From the NCBI GenBank assembly GCA_964614535.1, contig CAZTOZ010000047.1:1-8363 (forward strand): a stretch of 8,363 nt of DNA, given 5' to 3'. Below the pieces are notes generated by a model that searched no databases, was not told where the DNA came from, and saw nothing but the letters and a program-made list of their open reading frames with translations. A program made the translations under genes and the position numbers. Positions 4,908-8,363 of this stretch are shown here, in pieces. This DNA comes from JALSHZ01 sp964614535. Lineage in GTDB: Bacteria; Pseudomonadota; Gammaproteobacteria; UWMA-0217. Numbering within the stretch: position 1 is the stretch's first letter; every line of letters starts with the position of its first letter.

Positions 4908-6986
4908 TCAGAACTCCGCCGTCACTTTCAGCCATGCTGTTCTGCCCGGCTCGTTGACGCGCACGGCATCGAGATCCATCAAGTTGGCGCGGCTGGCGTG
5001 CTCGGCGTAGGTCTTGTCGAAGAGGTTGTCCACGCCGGCGCGCAGGCTGAAGGTTTGGTTGATCTCCAGATTGCCGTAGAGATCCAGCGTGGCCCAGCCG
5101 GCCGTTTCGCCGACCTCCTGCCGGCTCAATGTGTCGATGCGATCCTGCCGGTCGGCGAAGCGTACTCTCGAACCCAGGCCCCAGCCGCCGGCGCGATAGT
5201 CCAGTTGCAGTTTGCCGTTGAGTGGTGGTGTCTGCGGCAGCGGACGGTCGTCGGTGGTGTTGGTGGCACGTACCCAGGCGAGGGCGCCTGAGAGCGCCAG
5301 GTTGTCGGTGAGCTGGTGGGTGGCTTCCAGCTCCGCGCCGTAGAGTTCGGCATCGACGTTGCGATAGATCTCCGCGCCATCGGCCTTGAGGATGCCGTTC
5401 TGGCCGCGGGCCGAGTCCCGCAGGATGTAGTCCGTCACGTCGTCGTAGAAGATCGTCGCGCTCATTTGGCCGGTGGCGGTCGACAATGCCACACCGGCGT
5501 CGATCTGGTGGTGCCGTTCGGGGTCGATCTCCGGGTTGCCTACCCACCGTTGTTCCGGCGTCATGCCCCATTTGTTCATGTAGCGTTCGGTGGCGTCGGC
5601 GGTACGGACGCTGCGGGAGATGCCGGTAAAGAGGCTGAGGCCATCGGTGAGATCCTTCTCATAGCGCAACAATCCGCCGATGTTGGTCTCGCTCTGATCC
5701 TCGGCGCTGACGCCGTAGTACATCCCGTAGGCGGTGTTGGCGGCGACCAGGCCGGGCTTGTCGGTGGTGCGGTCGGCCGTGGCGTCCACCTGGTCGATGC
5801 GCAGGCCGGTCTTGATACGGGCATTGCCCTCCAGTGGGGTGGTGGCCTCGGCAAACAGGCCAGCCTGTTCGATGGTGACCTCGGGCCATAGATAGGAGAG
5901 TGCCTTGGGCGTGCCGTTGTCCATGTTGTAGGAGGTGGCCTCGCGTTCGTTGCGCTGCACGTCAAAGCCCCAGTCGATGATGCTGGCGCCGATGGTGGAG
6001 CGCAGGACCATGCGTCCGCCGCTGGTCTTCGAGTGGGTCGGGGTGGCGCGCTTCATCGGTTTGCCGGCCATCATCGAACCGGCCGGGTAGGCGGGCGCGG
6101 GCCGGTTGCTGTAGTTGTCCATCAGGTGGTCGACGTCGCTCAGATAGGCTTCGACGCGGATGCTGTCGATCGCATCGACGGCCGGCTTGTCCAGATAGCG
6201 GAAGCGGTAGAAATCCCCCTCCTCGTCCGGGCTGTCCATCCCCGCGCCGGGGTAGAGCGCGTCCTCGAAGTCGTTGCGTTCGATGGTCAGTTCGAACAAC
6301 CGGTCGGCCGTTGGTGTCAGGCCGAGCACCACCCCGGCCTGTTGGTGGTCGTAGCTGGAGCGTACCGGGTTGCCGTCGCCGTCTTCGTAGTCGTCGGCGC
6401 TCTTTTGCTCGACGAAGGCACGCAGATACCCGCTGTCGCTGGCGGCGACCACATCGCCGAGCAGGTCGTAGCGGATGCCATTGTCGGTGGTCAGCGCCGA
6501 GATACGGCCGTGCACGCCCTTGTCTTCGGCCAGGGCACGGGTGTCGCGTTCGAACAGTACCGTGCCGCCGCTGCCGCCACCGCCGTAGATCACGGACTGC
6601 ACCCCTTTGAGGACGACGACGCGCTCATACGTCTCCAGTGCCGCCCAACTGGCCGGCGGGTCCATTCGGTTGGGACAGCCGCCATGGACGTAGGCACCAT
6701 CGAGCAGAACGTTGAGCCGTGTTTGCGACTGGCCGCGGATGATCGGTTCCAGACCGCGCCCGCCGAAACGACTGATGGAGACGCCGTTGACCTGACGCAG
6801 AAAATCGGCGCCGTCGGCATTGACCGCTTTGCTGCTGTTGTAGGCGTCCGGTTCGGCCACGTTGGGATTGATCGGCACCGCCTGCTCTTCCACCAGGATT
6901 GGTGCCAGTTCGTCGGCTTGCAGCGTGCCGAGCGCCAGCGTGATGGCGCAGGCCAGCAGTGATTTCTTACAGGTGTCGCGCATCAT
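4908..6986 (-). CDS. oprC: TonB-dependent outer-membrane copper receptor (OprC/NosA type)
   Basis: This 692-residue protein is a 22-strand TonB-dependent receptor. A signal peptide (basic MMRDTCKK, hydrophobic core 9-22, likely cleavage after TLQA at 24) is followed by a possible TonB box near APILVEEQ (28-35), a plug (about 50-150; IIRGQSQTRLNVLLDGAYV, ERVVVLKGVQSVIYGGGGSGGTVLFER) and a barrel ending in VDNLFDKTYAEHAS and a terminal Phe (WLKVTAEF). The plug's CPNRMDPP gives CxxxM (C104, M108), and SDVDHLMDNYS in the barrel gives HxM (H287, M289). These are the ligand pairs of the copper site described for Pseudomonas OprC, so uptake of copper ions, powered by TonB-ExbB-ExbD, is the likely role. 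The start is ATG 6984-6986, with AGGGGAAG (6991-6998) well placed; the frame is open further upstream, but that part lacks a signal peptide and crosses the regulatory region. ATG 6981-6983 is nearly as good. Confidence 0.93.
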   Translation of the reverse strand: MMRDTCKKSLLACAITLALGTLQADELAPILVEEQAVPINPNVAEPDAYNSSKAVNADGADFLRQVNGVSISRFGGRGLEPIIRGQSQTRLNVLLDGAYVHGGCPNRMDPPASWAALETYERVVVLKGVQSVIYGGGGSGGTVLFERDTRALAEDKGVHGRISALTTDNGIRYDLLGDVVAASDSGYLRAFVEQKSADDYEDGDGNPVRSSYDHQQAGVVLGLTPTADRLFELTIERNDFEDALYPGAGMDSPDEEGDFYRFRYLDKPAVDAIDSIRVEAYLSDVDHLMDNYSNRPAPAYPAGSMMAGKPMKRATPTHSKTSGGRMVLRSTIGASIIDWGFDVQRNEREATSYNMDNGTPKALSYLWPEVTIEQAGLFAEATTPLEGNARIKTGLRIDQVDATADRTTDKPGLVAANTAYGMYYGVSAEDQSETNIGGLLRYEKDLTDGLSLFTGISRSVRTADATERYMNKWGMTPEQRWVGNPEIDPERHHQIDAGVALSTATGQMSATIFYDDVTDYILRDSARGQNGILKADGAEIYRNVDAELYGAELEATHQLTDNLALSGALAWVRATNTTDDRPLPQTPPLNGKLQLDYRAGGWGLGSRVRFADRQDRIDTLSRQEVGETAGWATLDLYGNLEINQTFSLRAGVDNLFDKTYAEHASRANLMDLDAVRVNEPGRTAWLKVTAEF

Positions 6987-7012
6987 GACTCTTCCCCTGG
7001 GATCAGTATTTT

Positions 7013-7056
7013 CGGATGTTCTAATACCTTTTTCAGGATAGAAAAAAGCACATCCG
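7013..7056 (-). promoter_or_regulatory. Nested inverted repeats in the oprC leader
   Basis: An outer dyad CGGATGT (7013-7019) / ACATCCG (7050-7056) encloses an inner one, CTTTTTC (7028-7034) / GAAAAAAG (7041-7048, one extra A), with a 6-nt loop. In oprC mRNA this would be a two-part stem 27-70 nt upstream of the ATG; in DNA it could be an operator. No clear Fur, CueR or CopR site is recognised, and no convincing sigma70 promoter for oprC is seen, although TTGTCA (7065-7070, - strand) could be a -35. Function unknown. Confidence 0.4.
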
Positions 7057-7087
7057 CGCAACAGTGACAAAATGTCGCAGCCAGTGA

Positions 7088-7117
7088 TTGGCGGCCGGGG
7101 CAGTGCAGGCGTAGGAT
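7088..7117 (+). promoter_or_regulatory. Possible promoter of the DJ-1/PfpI gene
   Basis: TTGGCG (7088-7093) and TAGGAT (7112-7117) are 18 bp apart, each matching four of six consensus bases. Start would be near 7124, about 29 nt before the gene. CAGTG motifs at 7062, 7082 and 7101 overlap or precede it and could bind a regulator. Weak matches, so only moderately supported. Confidence 0.35.
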
Positions 7118-7152
7118 AAAAGCGTCGAACCACCCAATATGAGGAGAAAACC

Positions 7153-7737
7153 ATGGCAAAAAAGATTTTGATGCTGGTTGGCGATTTCGTCGAAGACTAT
7201 GAGGCGATGGTCCCGTTCCAAACGCTGCTGGCGGTCGGCCATCAAGTCGATGCCGTCTGTCCCGACAAGAAGCCGGGCGATACGGTGGCGACGGCGGTCC
7301 ACGATTTCGAAGGCCACCAGACCTACAGCGAAAAACCGGGCCACAACTTCCACATCAATGCCGATTTCGATGCCGTCGATCCGGCCGGCTACGATGCGTT
7401 GGTGATCCCTGGCGGTCGTGCGCCGGAATATCTGCGGCTCAATCCGCGCATCATCGAAATCGTCCGGCATTTTCACAACGAAAAGAAACCGGTGGCCGCC
7501 ATCTGTCACGGCGCGCAGATACTCGCCGCCGCCGGCGTGCTGGAGGGGCATCACTGCATGTGCTATCCGGCGGTGAAGCATGAAGTGGAAGCCGCCGGCG
7601 GCGTCTATGAAGAGGTCAACGAAAGCTTCACCAACGCCGTGGCCGACGGCCATCTGGTGACCGCCGCCGCCTGGCCGGCTCACCCGGAGTGGATGCGCAA
7701 GTTCCTGGACGTGCTCGGCACCCGGATCGAACCGTGA
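7153..7737 (+). CDS. DJ-1/PfpI-family protein (class I glutamine amidotransferase-like fold)
   Basis: The 194-residue cytoplasmic protein has the DJ-1/PfpI Rossmann-like fold. An N-terminal strand KKILMLVGDFVEDYE (3-17) holds the usual acidic residue (Glu14 or Glu17). VIPGGRAPEYL (84-94) is the oxyanion-side loop, and the nucleophile elbow AAICHGAQ has Cys118 and His119. Family activities include glyoxalase III/deglycase-like detoxification, chaperone and peptidase roles; the substrate cannot be decided here. The length and the VEDYE and HGAQ motifs resemble the DJ-1D-like subgroup rather than true amidotransferases, which carry synthetase domains. GAGGAG (7141-7146) six nt before ATG 7153 is a strong ribosome-binding site. 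It is divergent from oprC, and its stop overlaps a small ORF by GTGA. A role in stress resistance next to copper uptake is plausible but inferred. Confidence 0.93.
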   Translation: MAKKILMLVGDFVEDYEAMVPFQTLLAVGHQVDAVCPDKKPGDTVATAVHDFEGHQTYSEKPGHNFHINADFDAVDPAGYDALVIPGGRAPEYLRLNPRIIEIVRHFHNEKKPVAAICHGAQILAAAGVLEGHHCMCYPAVKHEVEAAGGVYEEVNESFTNAVADGHLVTAAAWPAHPEWMRKFLDVLGTRIEP

Positions 7738-7874
7738 CTGCTAGCGAGGCCCGCCTCGCCCCTGACATGCACGCCGGTTGTCCCGTCGGAACCGGCGATG
7801 CTGCCCCGCCCGTCAACGGCAGTGATGACGGCATCTGGTACTTTTCCGCAAAAGACGGTACGCCCTACGACTGA
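7734..7874 (+). CDS. Small ORF (46 aa) overlapping the DJ-1 stop, unrecognised
   Basis: A GTG at 7734 overlaps the TGA of the DJ-1 gene (GTGA) and opens a 46-codon frame to TGA 7872-7874. The product is a short polar peptide, MTASEARLAPDMHAG, then a Gly/Pro/Ala-rich middle with one Cys, and a distinctive end DDGIWYFSAKDGTPYD. It has no signal peptide or membrane segment. The 4-bp overlap is typical of translationally coupled genes, and the 28-nt gap to acylphosphatase keeps it in the run. The aromatic-acidic end looks more protein-like than random frames here. No family is recognised, and the upstream gene's sequence provides little ribosome-binding signal, so it could be chance. Confidence 0.42.
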   Translation: MTASEARLAPDMHAGCPVGTGDAAPPVNGSDDGIWYFSAKDGTPYD

Positions 7875-7902
7875 ACATCACGTGAGAAAAGGGGAAGAGA
7901 AA

Positions 7903-8157
7903 ATGGCCTGCAAACGCTACCTCGTAAGTGGCCGTGTCCAGGGTGTCTGGTTTCGCCAGTCCACCCGGGACCAAGCCAAACGGCTCGGCCTGCGCTGCCA
8001 GGCCATCAACCTACCCGACGGGCGAGTCGAAGTCATCGCCTGCGGCGACGGACAAAACCTGGAAAAACTCGAAACATGGCTATGGAAAGGCCCACCCCTC
8101 GCCCGGGTCGATGCCGTAGAGAAAGAAGACATCGAAATCCCCGACATCGATTCCTGA
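7903..8157 (+). CDS. acyP: Acylphosphatase
   Basis: The 84-residue product has the acylphosphatase signature: VSGRVQGVWFRQSTRDQA (8-25) with phosphate-binding Arg18, and NLPDGRVEVIACGD with catalytic Asn36. These small enzymes hydrolyse carboxyl-phosphate bonds, such as acetyl phosphate or 1,3-bisphosphoglycerate. The usual GWVRN before the catalytic Asn is replaced by CQAIN (32-36): the Asn is kept, the Gly-Trp-Val-Arg are not, so the loop is divergent while the active residues remain. The C-terminal half (LEKLETWLWKGPPLARVDAVE) is typical, but the usual FxI(L/R) C-terminal motif is replaced by IEIPDIDS. AGGGG (7890-7894) eight nt before ATG 7903 sets the start; the frame is open upstream without a site. 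It is the last gene before the repeat region. Confidence 0.93.
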   Translation: MACKRYLVSGRVQGVWFRQSTRDQAKRLGLRCQAINLPDGRVEVIACGDGQNLEKLETWLWKGPPLARVDAVEKEDIEIPDIDS

Positions 8158-8164
8158 CAAAATG

Positions 8165-8230
8165 CCCAATCCACCTCCCTCCCCAACAACCCTCTCTCCC
8201 CTGGAGGGGAGAGAGCCGGAGAGAGGGGTG
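8165..8230. repeat. Intergenic hairpin repeat, copy 1
   Basis: CCCAATCCACCTCCC is followed by CAACAA and a perfect 11-bp inverted repeat CTCTCTCCCCT (8192-8202) / AGGGGAGAGAG (8205-8215), then CGGAGAGAGGGGTG. Read on the - strand it encodes PLSGSLPSRGER-like peptides, the well-known spurious translation of a GC-rich intergenic repeat family common in gammaproteobacteria. The hairpin lies right after the acylphosphatase stop and may also end or protect that transcript. Confidence 0.75.
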
Positions 8231-8273
8231 AAAAACCAAAGCCAACAACCCACTGCAACGGTCAGCCCCACCA

Positions 8274-8332
8274 CCCAATCCACCTCCCCAACAACTCTCT
8301 CTCCCTTGCAGGAAAGAGAGCCAAAGAGAGGG
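8274..8332. repeat. Intergenic hairpin repeat, copy 2 (degenerate)
   Basis: A second copy in the same orientation begins with the same CCCAATCCACCTCCC, 109 bp after copy 1, then AACAAC and the imperfect stem CTCTCTCTCCCT (8295-8306) / AGGAAAGAGAG (8310-8320) and CCAAAGAGAGGG. The spacer between copies and the last 30 bases (to 8363) hold no gene that I can see; the + strand here is strikingly poor in G outside the stems. Confidence 0.7.
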
Positions 8333-8363
8333 AATAACACACCAACACCAAAGAGAACCCGCC

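Noticed and set aside
6033..6962. 309-codon + strand frame opposite oprC
   Set aside because: Shadow of a receptor gene confirmed by plug, barrel and signal peptide; no family features.
7065..7075. TGACA/TGTC dyad as an operator upstream of oprC
   Set aside because: Arms of only four bases around an A-run; likely chance in a region with better dyads.
6987..7154. 56-residue N-terminal extension of the copper receptor
   Set aside because: It would bury the signal peptide and covers the regulatory region; the internal ATG has a strong ribosome-binding site.
8080..8340. 86-codon - strand frame over the terminal repeats
   Set aside because: It is the well-known spurious translation of this intergenic repeat family and also runs antisense to acyP.

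Overview
The window is GC-rich and densely coding. It looks like a chromosomal segment of a gammaproteobacterium. The main evidence is the block 4.5S RNA (ffs) - dnaX - ybaB - recR, a classical gammaproteobacterial arrangement whose proteins align closely with the E. coli ones from memory. An OprC-type outer-membrane receptor and a GlyGly-CTERM-like protein tail agree with this. The genus cannot be fixed from sequence alone; a Chromatiales-like lineage is only a guess.

Left end (1-1504): the 3' end of a + strand gene whose product ends in a long Ser-Ser-Gly repeat, then a Gly-Gly / hydrophobic / Lys-Arg tail typical of rhombosortase-processed surface proteins. Facing it on the - strand is a complete two-gene toxin-antitoxin module: a Xre/MbcA/ParS-type antitoxin followed at once by a RES-domain toxin. 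The module has its own promoter, back to back with the ffs promoter.

Centre (1489-4784): the SRP RNA with an extended -10 promoter, then dnaX (DNA polymerase III tau/gamma), ybaB (nucleoid-associated protein), recR (recombinational repair), a HIT-family hydrolase and a 56-residue two-helix membrane protein. They share one strand with short gaps and read as one replication/repair operon with two extra 3' genes. Within dnaX a seven-C run forms a C CCC CCG heptamer in the proline-rich linker, at about the place where E. coli dnaX frameshifts to make gamma.

Right part (4785-8363): a strong hairpin separates the operon from a convergent gene for an OprC/NosA-type TonB-dependent copper receptor, which keeps the CxxxM and HxM copper-ligand motifs. 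Divergent from it, across a 166-bp region with nested dyads and spaced CAGTG repeats, are a DJ-1/PfpI-family protein, a 46-codon overlapping ORF and an acylphosphatase. The window ends in two copies of a hairpin-forming intergenic repeat.

Most genes here are known families. The points most worth a second look are the dnaX heptamer, the GlyGly-CTERM tail with an apparently displaced stop, the toxin-antitoxin module sharing a divergent promoter region with ffs, the unusual oprC leader, and the two small unannotated ORFs.
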